Assembly (NCBI GenBank): GCA_963921825.1
Contig: OY997590.1
Location: forward strand, 47,633,039-47,697,038
DNA from: Erodium maritimum
Taxonomy: Eukaryota > Streptophyta > Magnoliopsida > Geraniales > Geraniaceae
Direction: 5' to 3'
DNA length: 64,000 nucleotides
The position numbers were made by a program, and so were the translations under genes. Position 1 is the first letter of the stretch. Every line of letters starts with the position of its first letter. Below, in pieces: positions 1 through 11,465 of this stretch. The notes below the pieces were generated by a model. It made no database searches and had not been told where the DNA came from. It saw only the letters and a program-made list of their open reading frames with translations.

Positions 1-638
1 TCGGTATGGAAGACTTGGAGAAGATGAGCGCATCACGGGACCTCGTTGGGAATGGCCACAGGCCATGTTCCAAGAGGCACATGAGAGACCCATGCAACCA
101 AGGCCCATGGAACTAATTAATCAAGTCTTCATTAATTAGTACTAAGTAAGCAAGACAAGGATTAAGGTGTTGGTGATTCACCACCTAACCCCATCTTGTC
201 TAGCCATACTTTGTCCTATTTACACCTTACTTGACACCATACTTTTCCCATGCCTTTAGTTGGACTAGTATGAGGTTTGTTATGTTTAAGTCATCTTTTT
301 TAAACGTAAGAAACACAAGACAAGAATAGGAAACACAAATTCTCTCCCTCTCTCCCTACAATTTTTGGTTTGGCAAGCTCCCACCTCCATTTTTGTGTTC
401 TTGAGTTCTCAAAGAGAAGAACTATGTGGTTTGATTCCCATGTGGATACGTAGGCATCTTGGAGACTCAAGCCAATAATTCGTTAACCGCTGTTCTTGTT
501 TTGGTAAGAAATAATGTTGAATTTTTCTCTTGTGAATCCATTCTTTGTTAGTTGTTTCATGGTTTTAATCGTCTCTTGGTTTTCATTGATTTTCAGTTGC
601 GAGTTGGTTCATCTCCAACCCTACCTCGAGACCCAACA
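1..638 (+). repeat. Copia LTR, 3' part (subtype A)
   Basis: This is the downstream part of a Ty1/copia LTR; the window opens inside it. It matches the LTR at 14617-16303 nearly base for base, including the CATGGAACTAATTAATCAAG block and the terminal GAGACCCAACA. It ends in CA at 638 and is followed at once by a primer-binding site, so it lies in the 5' LTR position. The rest lies outside the window. Confidence 0.85.
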
Positions 639-1045
639 GTGGTATTAGAGCCGTGCTACCTTCGGGATTCACAAGACGGTGTTGAAATTTTCGGTTTTGA
701 CATGTTAATTTGCCAACTTGTTTGATAACATGTTTTAAATTCTTGTTTTATGGATTTAATGCATGTAAAATGAATTTTTGAAAATTATTTCAAATCTTGA
801 ATGTTTTTAAAAGTTTGATTTTTCGGGTCTCGGGAGCGGGACTCTCGGGGAGCCGAAACCGGGACCGAAAGGGGCTCCGTTGGATAAAGCTAGGCCAAGC
901 ATGACCATTGGATGGTTGATATGCCAAGGCTAAACCGTTTTGTTAGTTATGACGAGTTTGGAACCGTCATGACGAACTCGAAAATCAAATGTTCAAAAGT
1001 TTCATTTTTGAACGGTTTCGATAAACCGAGCATCAAAAATTTTCG
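639..1045 (+). mobile_element. Copia primer site and 5' leader remnant
   Basis: A tRNA-Met-type primer-binding site (GTGGTATTAGAGCCGTGCTA) begins one base after the LTR. The following bases match the leader after the LTR at 14617-16303, including the GGGACTCTCGGGGAGCCGAA block. About 400 bp of leader is present, then LTR sequence resumes. It is a fossil fragment of the subtype A copia family and carries no coding sequence. Confidence 0.8.
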
Positions 1046-1465
1046 ATACACCTTACTTGACACCATACTTGTCCCATGCCTTTAAGTGGACAAGTATGTG
1101 GTTTGTTATGTTTAAGTCATCTTTTTTAAACATAACAAACACAAGACAAGAATAGGAAACACATTTTCTCTCCCTCTTCCATGGCCATTTCGGGTTTGGC
1201 TAGTTTCCACCTCCATGTTTGTGTTCTTGAGTCCTCAAAGAGAAGAACTACGTGGCTTTGATTCCCATGTGGATACGTAGGCGTCTTGGAGACTCAAGCC
1301 AATCATTCGTTAACCGGTGTTCTTGTTTTGGTAAGAACTAGTGCTGAATTTTTCTCTTGTGAATCCATTCTTTGTTAGTTGTTTCATGGTTTTAATCGTC
1401 TCTTGGTTTTTATTGATTTTCCGCTGCGAGTTGGTTCATCTCCAACCCTACCTCGAGACCCAACA
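1046..1465 (+). repeat. Copia LTR fragment (subtype A, 3' end)
   Basis: A second copy of the last ~420 bp of the subtype A LTR, ending with the same ACCCAACA. It follows the leader fragment directly, giving an LTR end-leader-LTR end arrangement. It is closely similar to 218-638, so both probably come from one family and a similar time. Confidence 0.8.
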
Positions 1466-1611
1466 AAAAGACTTTCTACTTAAATATGGTATGTTAATTT
1501 GGTTGATAGCACATCGAGCCATCCCTTCAAAGGTCTTCGAAGGGATGGATTAAGGTTGCATTCGAAGAAATGGCTTGGTGTTTCGACAAGAAATGAAAAT
1601 TGTGGAGAGTT
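1466..1611. other. Unassigned flank carrying one copy of a 16-bp duplication
   Basis: A short stretch between the copia LTR fragment and the next insertion. I recognise no gene or repeat in it. Its last 16 bases (1596-1611) recur with one mismatch at 3363-3378, which suggests that it is the target of the element between them. Confidence 0.4.
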
Positions 1612-3362
1612 TTTATTTATCAACAACTTTTTTTTATTAAAAACCAAACAGCTACAAAGTGTAGATGCAGGTCAAGGGCAGGCCCTCAGTACAACCTTAC
1701 AAACAAGAGACTGTCCAACCAAGCACAGCCTCAAACCGAAACCCAACAAGGGGAATAAAAACTAAACCAACGGTCTCAGAACCAGATACACATAATCAGC
1801 AACGTAATACAACAACTACACGGGCCAAGCCCAACCAAACTAAAGAAAAGGCTCAACAGGGGCAACCCAAGGAAACAAACATGGGCCAAGCCCAACCAGT
1901 ACAAACTAGGCCCAACCAGGGGCAAACAGAGAAGGCAACAACGCCCAACAGCTACAAAAGCCCAAACAAGGGCAAACAAAAAGGGCAACAAAGCCCAACA
2001 AACTAAAAAGCTAACCCTAAACAAGAACCTTCACCCAATCTGGAGCCCCGCGCAAGCCAAACCCCGAAGCTGCACCGATTCATCTTCAAACGTCAACCAC
2101 CGAACAAAGTTGACCACCACCGGCCGACCGAGAAACCAACACAACAAGTGGGAAGCGATGAAGAAGTCCAACACAGCCTCGAAGCTAAACCACCAAAACT
2201 GCCAGGTCCTCCCCAAAGTACCACCAAACTAGCCTCACCAAGCCCAAAGGCACAAGAACGGTACCTCGCCACCGGCCAACACCGGAGCAAAGGGCAGGAA
2301 CAAAACAATCTCACCCTCCGATCCAACACAAATCCCCACAATCAAACAAAAAATTCTTCAGAACAAGCCCAAGGCTTTAAAGACTCCACGTTGGCCAACA
2401 CCAAAAAAGTAATGGAAACTGTCCACGAGGTAGCCGGCGAGGAGAGGCACCACAAAAAAACTTCACCGCAATCCAAGCAGGCATGACCCGAGCCAAGCCG
2501 CGCCAATCTGCAACCAAGAGAGTTGAGAAGCATCGTCCCACGTCCAGCTGAAGCACATGTCGCCAACAAGACTACAAGCGCTCAAGCAACCCAAAATACG
2601 GCAAGAAGCAACTAGAAAACCCCGATCTTCGTCGAGAAAGAAGAAGCGGTTCCCACTGAAGTTCTAGTGCCACGGGACAGGAACGGAAGAAGAGCACCAG
2701 TGAAGGTAAGCAGTGCAGACGTAAACGGGATCGAAACTGCCGTGAATCCACCGACCACCTACGGATCTGGCTTCACCAGACCAAATCTAACCCTTCTCCC
2801 CCGATGTCAAACTGGACATCCCACACGGCCATCACCGGACACTCTAACACCAGAGCAAACAAGGGGAGACGAGGCTAAAATCGGGTCCAACGAAGACCAG
2901 ATCTGAGGCGGAAGAGGTTCAAAGCAAAGCGAAGCTAGAAGGGCCAAGAAAAGAGAACAAAGGAAAAGGAAGAGAGAAAAAGTCACCGGCGGAGGTGAAG
3001 AGACGAGAAGGGGTTGAAAGAGAGGGCTTTTTCACAAGGAAAAAAGGGGCGACTGGTGTCCACCCTGGCTGGAGCCAAGGCTTCGCCGGTGAAGAGGGGG
3101 GGAAAAGGGGATATGGGTAGGGCTGAAGAAGAAGAAGGTTAGTGAAAAGAGAACTAAAAACCACATATTCAAAAAACATAGACCAGATCCGTGTAGAGGG
3201 AGAGGAGAGGAAGGTGAGGACAACACCGACGGCTTCGCAACTGGCCAAAATGGCCTAGAAAGCCGCCGATGGCATCTAGGGTTACAGAGGAAGAAGGACT
3301 GTGCAAAGAGCTTTTAGAGAGAGTAGATTTTAGAGAGAGAGTGATAATTCCCTTTAAGGTAT
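1612..3362 (-). mobile_element. LINE-like non-autonomous retroelement
   Basis: The interval is bracketed by a 16-bp direct repeat with one mismatch (1596-1611 and 3363-3378), the size usual for LINE target duplications. Read on the minus strand it starts with a CTCTCTCTAAAA-rich leader near 3340, has an AACCCTAGATG start-like context near 3280, and ends in an A-rich tail with an AATAAAAAAAAG run near 1630-1645. No endonuclease or RT motif can be seen. The plus strand carries long hydrophilic open frames that look like shadows of the C/T-rich minus strand. It could be a non-autonomous LINE derivative or a processed host transcript; I cannot separate the two. Confidence 0.4.
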
Positions 3363-3422
3363 AAAATTATGGAGAGTTCGTACATCAAATTAAACATAAC
3401 TCTTTTGCTATCTTTAAATGTT

Positions 3423-3765
3423 GGGTAAATTACAAATACCTAGCCTAAAATTGTAGCGTTTAACTATACCTACCTGATACCTACTCAGATGATTAGTTAT
3501 ATAACAAATAACCCAAGCTGTCACCTAAAATGACGAAAATGCCCTCAGTGATTTAATAAGTAAATATATATTTCTGAAAAAAGTGATTTTTTAAATATTG
3601 TTTAATAATTATTGAAGTGTAGTTGAGGGTATTTTTGTCATTTTAGCTGACGGCTTAGGCTATTTGTTATATAACTAAACATCTGAGTAAGTATCAGTTA
3701 AATTTTTTTTAGAATATGTATCAGTTAAACGCTTCAAGTTTGGGGTAGGTATTTGTAATTTACCC
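3423..3765. mobile_element. Foldback Mutator-type MITE
   Basis: A 343-bp element. Its first ~42 bases (starting GGGTAAATTACAAATACCTA) are the reverse complement of its last ~42, with few mismatches. The inverted arms extend further inward (the TTAGTTATATAACAAATA and CATTTTAGCTGAC blocks pair), so most of the element can fold back. It is flanked by a 9-bp duplication with one mismatch (TTAAATGTT at 3414-3422, TTAAATATT at 3766-3774), the length made by Mutator transposases. It has no coding capacity and needs a transposase in trans. Confidence 0.8.
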
Positions 3766-3774
3766 TTAAATATT

Positions 3775-3877
3775 TGGGTCTTCTATGTACAACTGTAAAT
3801 TTTCAGCTCTGGTACGACCGACCTAAAGGTTGTTTTGGAAGACAACTTGTTTCTCTTTTTATCTCTTGACTCATAAG
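3775..3877. other. Short unassigned flank
   Basis: About 100 bp between the MITE duplication and the Ale-like copia LTR. I see no gene or repeat in it. Confidence 0.3.
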
Positions 3878-3993
3878 TGTTAGATAAGATATACCTCATT
3901 TGTATTTTGTATATTGGATAATACTTATCTTGTAACAAAGCTATATTTATAGCAATTACAGTTAATGAGAAGATCAGAAATCACATTCCATCA
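3878..3993 (+). repeat. Short 5' LTR of the Ale-like copia element
   Basis: About 116 bp, starting with TG and ending in CA directly before TGGTATCATAGC. Very short LTRs are known in the Ale/Retrofit lineage. The exact end (3990 or 3993) is uncertain because both give CA. Confidence 0.6.
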
Positions 3994-5300
3994 TGGTATC
4001 ATAGCTTCTCTTCTAAAACACTTCCGCCGTTTTGCTCTGCCCTATTCCCTTCTTTGTCCTACTGAAGTCGCGACATCCACATCTTCACGTGTTCTGCTGC
4101 TACCTTCTTCCTTTGTTGTTGCTTCACGCTGCTCCTCGGCTTCGTCATCCACAGTTGCTGCATCGGCTCTGTTGCTGTGTCATCTCCTCGGCTTTGTCAT
4201 CACCTACAACGTCTTCCACGAATTCTATGGCCGACCCTGTGTTGCATCTGGTCTGCATGTTGCATCTAATCCCTATGTTGCATCTGGATCAACTGATTTG
4301 AATCTGGTCCGCGTGTTGCATCTGGTCTCCTGTACATGCTTCTCTGTGCTACTCGTAATTGCACCTGACTTAATTCAGTTCTACCATATGGTTGATCCAC
4401 GGCTATACCCTGCTCTCACTGTGGCTCCTCAGGCCTGGACTGGACAGCAACAGCCGTTGGCTGGACCGCCAGTTTGGACCCAGAACTCCTCTCAGTGGAC
4501 CGTCCAACATCAGCCCGTGTGGAGTCAGAACGCGCGCCCGCCTCCTCTCTACCTTTACCCAACAACGCCTGGGCCTTGGCTTCATGGGCCTTCTCCTCAG
4601 CAGCATCAGCATCATCAGGCCAATTTGGTCTCTGTAGTTCCTACGGACATCGATCGAGCCATGCACACGATGACCTTGCACCAGCCGAATCCCAACTGGT
4701 ATATGGACTCAGGGGCTTCTTCCCATATGACTTCCAACTCAGGTAGTCTAAAACCTTATTTTAATTCAAGCTGTGCTCATCAAGTTATTGTTGATGATGG
4801 TACGCTTATCCCTATTACTGGTTCTGGTCATGCTGCTTTATTATCTACTCACCTAAATTTATGTCTGAAAAATGTGTTACATACCCCTCATATTGTTAAG
4901 AACCTTGTTTATGTCCGCCGTTTTGTCACATATAATAATGCTACAGTAGAATTTGATCCTTATGGTTTTTCTGTGAAAGATTTTCGGACGAGCACCCCGG
5001 TTCTGAGATTTAACAGTTCCAGTGATCTTTATCCAGTCTCATCGTCCGTGTCTTCTAGTTCGCCTTTGGCTCTAGCTGCATTGTCTCCAAAACTTTGGCA
5101 TTCTCAGTTGGGTCATCCTGGTGATCCTGTTTTTCATTCTCTTCATAGTCAGCATTTGATTTCATGTTCTACAAACAACAAATTACATTCATGTCAGTCT
5201 TGTGTTTTTGGCAAACAATGTTTAACTCCCCAATTTAAACATAGAACCGATCCAACCCCTCCCAAAACCACTTCAGTAACATCTGAACTTGTCCGGCTTC
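3878..5300 (+). mobile_element. Ale/Retrofit-like copia remnant
   Basis: A small Ty1/copia fossil. A short LTR (about 3878-3993, starting TGTTAGATAAGATATACC) is followed by a tRNA-Met-type primer site (TGGTATCATAGC). One open frame then reaches about 5329, with a protease signature (WYMDSGASSHM, near 4700) and a pre-integrase zinc region (LWHSQLGHPG then CQSC, 5090-5215). The stretch between primer site and protease is rich in P and Q and shows no recognisable capsid domain. The element is incomplete: integrase core, RT and the far LTR are absent. It meets the LINE 3' end somewhere in 5230-5310. Confidence 0.75.
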
Positions 5301-5999
5301 AAAACCATTCCAAAAGCAACCCAACCTGATAAAGAAAACATACTAAGTCTGCCCAAGAATTCTACAAACCCAACCCAGCCCTCCCATAATTCAGAAAAAA
5401 AAAGTCAATATTCCCAACCCCCTAGTAATAGGACCCAAAATCAGCCAAAACAAATCTCTGAAAGCCAAAAAATACCACAACAAGAGCTCCTATTCATAAA
5501 ACAATGCAAACAGAGCTTACTTGACGCCCCAAGAAAGCCCCAAGCTCAAACCAGAGTACCTGAAACACGTAATAAGTCAAACCTCCCAAGGTATAGAAGG
5601 TGACAAAGAACCAGTGAACCTCCCAAGGACCTCGAGGAGAAGTAAGTCCCAGAGAGAAAACCAAAAACACTCCACTCCAACCTAATACAACACTACCCTC
5701 ACACATGAAAACATAGAGAAGGGGAGAGAGAAGACCCTCACACAAAACAAACCAATCACAAACCCCGGGAGCAACCTAACTTCACACCTCTAATCCTCAC
5801 CTCAGTCCCAAGTCCCACCCGAAACCATCCCCCCAAACCCCATCAAGAACACCAAAACTGTGAATAAAATAGAAACCATGATAACTTGTGAGTCAAGTAA
5901 TCACCAAAACCTCCACCTGCTTAACTATTGGAACCTCGGGAGCCCAATAATGCATAACCAGGATAACAGTTGAAAGGTGTATTGATCCAAGAACTGAAA

Positions 6000-8900
6000 G
6001 GAAAGGAGAATCCCGAGCCATGTTTGAATTTGGCCCACAAAAGTTGATAAGAATCGCTCTGAATTTGTTGTAGAATTACCTCAGTCCCTTCCCAAAAATT
6101 ATCAAAGATAACTTTGTTCCTACAAAGCCAAATTCTCTAGATTACAATAGAAAAAACCCATTCTCCACTGTCTCTTGTGTTCAAAGGGGGAGAGATCTTG
6201 GAAACCTAAGAACCAATCCATGATGGATTCCCCAAAGACAGAAGAGATCCCCCACCAAGAGACACAAGCAGTCTAGATTGTCCATGAGACCTTGCAGCCA
6301 ATAAACAAATGATCTAATTCTTCAGGCTCTTCTTGGCATAAAGGAAATCATATATCTCTGTTGTATAACCCTCTGGCCAAGAGAAAAGACTTGGTAGGAA
6401 TAGCCTGCATGCATAAAAGCCAAACAAAGCCAGCAATTTAGGGAGGCAAGATAGGATCGCGTAAAAGATTTGGCCAACAGTGAGCTCCAACTTGAACATC
6501 CAAGGCTTGATAGGCCTTGCTCACACTAAAGCCTTTATCATCTAGTTTCCAAGACACCTTATCTTCACTCATGGAAAAAGGAAGACCTTTGTTAAATAAT
6601 GTGCTAAGTAGAATAAACTGGCCCTTCTACCAACCCCTCAGGTATCTTCTAAAATATAGAATCCAATCACCATCTACAAAGAAGTGGGATGTGACTGCTG
6701 ATTTTTCAACACTGAGATGATACGGCCTCTGGAATTTTACTTTGAGGGAATGTCAGTGATCCATATATCATCCCAAATGGAAACTCTATCCCAGAGTTCA
6801 CAGACCATTGCAATCCAACATCCCCAAATAAGTTAGAGAATTGGGGAATTGATAATAATGAATCCACATGTTGTAAAAAAAATCTTGCCACTGTGAATCA
6901 GAAGAGCTGATAAATCCCAAGTAGAGGCGTCCCAACCATATTTGGAACAGATTAGTAATTTCCAAAGCGAGTCTTTCTCCAAGGCAAACCTCCACCACAC
7001 CTTGCTAGAAGAACATGATTTAGAATGTGAAGGTTTTTAATACCTAAGCCACCTGAGGACTTTGGCCTGCAGATGAGGTTCCACCTCACCTTGTGTTAAA
7101 CTTTCTTGTTTATAGTCCCATTCCAAAGAAACCTCCTCTTCCATTTCTCCATTTCCTTAATAACCCACTTTGGAGCTTGATAAAGGGACATAAAATACAA
7201 GGGTAAGGAAGAGAGAGAGGATTTGATGAGAGTTAACCTGCCTCTAAAATATTTATGTTTTGCCTGCCAAAGACTCAGTTTCCTTTTGAACTTGTTAACC
7301 ACAGGCTCCCATGTCTTTTTCAATCTAGGATTGACCCCTAATTGAAACCCCATATACTCAAATGGAAGTTCCATCTCAGCACACCCCAAAATCTCAGTCA
7401 CTTGAGTTTTATTCATAGAGGAAGGGTTGAGTAGTAACACTTTGGACATTTGGAAGTTAATATTCAAGCCAGTGGTTTTTTGGAAACAGATGAGAGTATG
7501 TTTGAGATTGATCAATTCCTGAATACAAGCTTCAATAAAGATGGGTGTATCATCTGCAAATTGAAAATGAGAGATATTTGGCCCCAAAGAAGAACATCTA
7601 ATGCCTGAAAACATCCCAGACTAAATTCCTTTCTGAATGAGTTGGTAAAGGGCCTCAGCTACTAAGGCAAATAGTAGAGGGGATAGAGAGCTTCCTTGCC
7701 TAAGACCTCTAGTTAGAGAGAAATCCAGAGAGGGAGAGCCATTTATCAACACTGATGAGAAAGCCTTAATACATACAACAATCCACTGAATCCAAAGACT
7801 CCCAAAACCCATGATGTGCAGGATGTTAAAGAGAGAGTCCCACTGAATGTGATCGTATGCCTTTTCAAAATCTAGTTTGAGAACTATAACTTTCTTACCA
7901 GATAATTTGATGGAATGGATGAGTTCAGTGGCTATAAGAATGCCATCCATGATTTGTCTACCATCTATAAAACCCGATTGCACATCATGAACCAACCCAT
8001 TCATTAGTTGTTTTAATCTAGTTGTAAGTACCTTTTAGATGATTTTGTAGGGGCGGCTGATCAAGCTAATAAGCATGTAGTCCTCAAATGTTAAAGGAGT
8101 ATAGGACTTAGGAATTAAGGATATGAAGGAGGAATTTAAGCCTTTCCCCAACTCAGTCCCCAAGTAGAAATAATTGAATAGTTCCAAGATATCACCTTTC
8201 AAAAAATCCCAACCAGCTTGGTAAAATTTCATTGAATAGCCATCTGGCCCAGGGGATTTCTCACCAGAACAAGAGTTAATAGCATTCAAAATCTCTGATT
8301 CAGTAAAAGGAACCTCAAGTCCTTGAGCCTGTAAATGTGATAATTTCTTAAAAGGGAGAGAAGAGAGGTCAATAATATCCCTAAATGATGCACTGAATCT
8401 TGTGAAGAAATGAGAATGTGGAGCTTCTTTGATCTCACCAGGGCTAGTGTAAGTCCTACCCTCCACACAGATAGAATGAATCTTATTTCTAGCTCTATTA
8501 ACATTGGAAACCAAATGGTAAAATTTGGTACATGTATCACCATCCCTAGTCCATTTCAATCTGGCCTTTTGACACCATAATTTGGCTTCTAACTTCAACT
8601 TTTGGATCAACTTAGCATTCAACAAAGCCCTTTGAGACACTTCCAAGGGAAGTAAATCCCTAGTCTCAAGAGTTAAGTCCAAGGAATGAATAAGACTCTT
8701 TAACTCCTCCACCTCTTTATCAAACCAGCCAAAAACTCTCCCATTCCAATATTTAAGAAAAAACTTCAGTGCCTTGAGTTTAAACCAAAAAATATAAGTT
8801 TGAGAGCCCTGCACTTGAATAGAATTCCAGAAGCTCCTTGTGTCTGCAATAAAAGAAGGATGGGAGATCCAGACAGTTATGAATTTAAATGATCTAGGAC

Positions 8901-9605
8901 CCCAATCCACCCACGGATTACTGAGCAAAATTGGCTTGTGATCAGATAAACATCTTTTCAGACAAGTCCGGGACAAGTTTATGTATGTTGCCAAAACTTG
9001 TGGTGAGACCAAAAACCTGTCCAATCTAGAGGCTTTGGATCCAGGACCAAACTAAGTGTATTTTCCCCCACACAATTTCAAATCTATCACCCCCAGATCC
9101 CCCAGAAGTTGTTAAAATCTCTGAAACTAGCTCTAGAAAAATAGGAGCCTTTTTTTACTGAATGATCCAACAAGGCATTGAAATCACCATCCACTATGAG
9201 TAGTGGAACAAAACTACTAGCTTTATCAATAATCTCAGCCCAAAAAATTGATCTTGCTGTATATGAACAAGGAGCATAGACATTTAGGATACTGAAGACA
9301 TTGTCAGAATTCAACAACTTTCCAGTCCAATAAATCACATGTTCTGTGCACACTGAAGCTTCTAACTCAAAATCAAGTTTGTTCCAAACTGTTAACACCC
9401 CTCCAACATTCTCAATGGCAGGAATAAAAAGACAATCCCAATTCTGATTGAAACCACAACTAGATAAGAAATGCACTGATGGGGAACTGAACTTAGTCTC
9501 TTGAATTACAACCATTGAAACCCTTTTCTTGGAGCACACGTTTCTGAGGGCCCTCCTTTTCTGCCTTGAATTGACCCCCCTCAAGTTCCATGAGATGATC
9601 CTCAT
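6000..9605 (-). pseudogene. LINE ORF2 (endonuclease-RT-zf-RVT), broken
   Basis: It starts at 9605 with MRIISWNLRGVN, the usual start of plant LINE endonucleases. QETK, GGVLTVWN, NVYAP and DFN motifs follow. The RT carries KSPGPDGYSMKFY, the LDFEKAYD block, GLRQGSSLSPLLF and FADD at 7549-7560, so the catalytic aspartates are kept. Downstream come FEYMGFQLGVNPR, GRLTLIKSSLSSLP and a weak zf-RVT region (WKLDDKGFSVSKAY, PTKSFLL). Stops lie near 9087, 8035, 7621 and 7096, with more after that. The usual length of 1,200-1,300 codons is nearly covered. Confidence 0.85.
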
Positions 9606-9714
9606 GGAGAAGAAAGATTAAGAGTACTAGGAGTCTGAGATAGGTTGCGTCTTAGAGTCTCCACACCTTCCTCCCCATCTTCGAGATCACAAAATTCATT
9701 TTCTGAATTGGTCT

Positions 9715-10320
9715 CTAATTCACTACTTGATTGAGTTCCATGTCCAGATTATCAAATTGTGCAGCAACCAAATCATCAGCCAAATAAGCCTTTAGCCCCA
9801 ATGCCCTGCAATACTCCCAAGTTCCTGCTCTATCAGACTTGAAAGCCTGAGTATTCTTCTTAACCCCAGAGAAGTGTGCTACACTTGTGAACGGTTTTGT
9901 CACCCTAGTCTTTGACCTAGTATTGTATGCCACTGGTGAAGTTGCTTTGCCTTTCTTTTTTTGTAACACTGGCCCACCTGAGAATTGAGAAATGGATTCT
10001 AAATTGGGGGAATTTGAAATTGTCATTCCCTCCAAAATAGAATTTTTGAACGCAGGAGTACTATCCTTGGGCCCCAAATTAGCTGTAAAAGGTGTTAAGT
10101 CTCTGTCTTCATTTATGGCCCCAACTTCCAACCTTAGCTTTGTTCCTAGAGCATGCAGAACCATCCTATCTCTTTGTACCGGAGAGAGAGTGTGAGCAAG
10201 GTCCACCAAGGTGGCCTGAATAGTGTCGTCTCCTGCTCCTTCCACCGAAAGGCTATCGTCTACCACCACATCTCTATAACTTTGGGAAGTAATAACCTGG
10301 GTCAACTGAATCTGTGCTCG
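9715..10320 (-). pseudogene. LINE ORF1, C-terminal part
   Basis: About 200 codons in one frame, ending with a stop at 9715, roughly 110 bp before ORF2. The tail AGTWEYCRALGLKAYLADD is closely similar to GTWDYCKAIGLKAFATDIEV in the shrunken LINE at 48835-50023, so both are the same ORF1 tail. It is the RNA-binding partner protein of plant L1-like LINEs. The zinc-knuckle and N-terminal parts are missing, because gypsy RT sequence begins upstream. The same frame continues open into the gypsy piece, but only by chance. Confidence 0.7.
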
Positions 10321-11129
10321 AGAAGGAAGATATGGAAAATCGATGTCGTCTGGATCAAGATGTCGTCTACAAACACCACCACAAATCGATCTGAGAACGG
10401 CCGGAATATACTGTTCATTAGATCCATGAACGCTGCAGGTGCGTTCGTCAGTCCAAATGGCATCACCAAGAACTCGTAATGACCATAGCGTGTCCGGAAT
10501 GCAGTCTTTGCGACGTCCCCCTCTCGGACTCGCAATTGGTAATATCTGGATCGCAGATCGATCTTCGTGAAGCATGTCGACCCTCTCAACTGGTCGGACA
10601 AGTCATCGATCCTCGGCATCGGGTATCGGTTCTTCACCGTAACCCGGTTCAGCTTCCGATAGTCTATACACATCCGAAGCTGTCCACTCTTCTTCTTCAC
10701 GAAGAGTGCTGGCGCTCCCCACGACGATGTGCTCGGACGGATAAACCCCTTCTCCCGAAGCTACTCGAGCTGACGCTTCAGCTCGGTCAACTCTATTGGC
10801 GCGTACCTGTAAGGTGCCATCGATATCGCCGTCGTTCCCGACATCAGGTCAATCCCGAACTCCACCTCACGAACTGGTGGTAACCCGCTCAACTCCTCAT
10901 GAAAGACCTCGGGGAACTCGCATACCACTCGCGGTAACTCTCGGCTCTGCACGGCCGATACTTCCTCCACTACGGACAACGCCGACAGGAGAACCCCGGT
11001 CTTACTGCCCAGAATACATGAAACTTTCGTGTTGCATGTTGACACCGTCACTCGTTGCCTGCAACAGTCGATATTGGCTCGGTACTTCGCCAGCCAATCC
11101 ATTCTCAGGATCACGTCAAAGGCTGTCAT
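10310..11129 (-). pseudogene. Gypsy protease-RT fragment
   Basis: The frame read from 11129 matches the tail of the protease and the linker to RT (MTAFDVILRMDWLAKYRAN, then [15 protein letters not shown]). RT follows with [43 protein letters not shown] and FVDDILI near 10320. These are close relatives of the Tekay pol at 36235-39288. Domain order is normal, but the fragment stops right after the catalytic motif, where LINE ORF1 begins. It belongs to the minus-strand mosaic and is not functional. Confidence 0.85.
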
Positions 11130-11465
11130 TTCGTAAGTATCCTTCCCACGGATACACGCACAAGCTCATTCGCTGCCGAACTTCACGGACCCTCGCAGTC
11201 TCTCTAAGACCAAGCTCCACTACCGCCGTCGTGCCCACCAACTCCGAACATACCCGAATCCTCGGGGTGAGGAGTCGATCCAGCATCAGGGCTCTTGATC
11301 CCTCTCTCGAACCTCCTGTATCAGTTCGCTTCTCTAACTTCGCGGGCACGACAAACCCTAGTCAACACCACACCACCACCAACCGGCGTGTCCAGACGCA
11401 GGGGTGGACTCATCGGCTCTAAACTCAGCCCCAACATCTAAGCACAACTCGACGAAGCAAACGAG

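Larger units (their letters stand above)
5300..10320 (-). mobile_element. L1-like LINE (decayed, 5'-incomplete)
   Basis: A minus-strand non-LTR retrotransposon. In element order it has the C-terminal part of ORF1 (10320-9715), an AP-endonuclease domain (9605-9087), reverse transcriptase (9024-7096), a post-RT and zf-RVT region (about 7090-6000) and a 3' UTR without clear coding (about 6000-5300). It abuts a minus-strand gypsy fragment at its 5' end and the Ale-like copia fragment at its 3' end. No clear poly(A) or target duplication could be matched. Several stops interrupt ORF2, so it is dead. Its family also appears at 59340-61335 and, reduced, at 48835-50023. Confidence 0.85.

Noticed and set aside
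1665-2906. Long hydrophilic plus-strand frames (1665-2006, 2148-2486, 2667-2906)
   Set aside because: Biased P/Q/N/K composition without domains; they mirror a C/T-rich transcript-like minus strand inside the LINE-like insertion.
5600-6000. A host gene downstream of the Ale-like copia fragment
   Set aside because: No domain on either strand; better explained as the 3' UTR of the minus-strand LINE.
10336-10575. First 80 residues of the minus-strand frame 9715-10575 as the ORF1 N-terminus
   Set aside because: This stretch is the other-frame shadow of gypsy RT; only the part after about 10320 is LINE ORF1.
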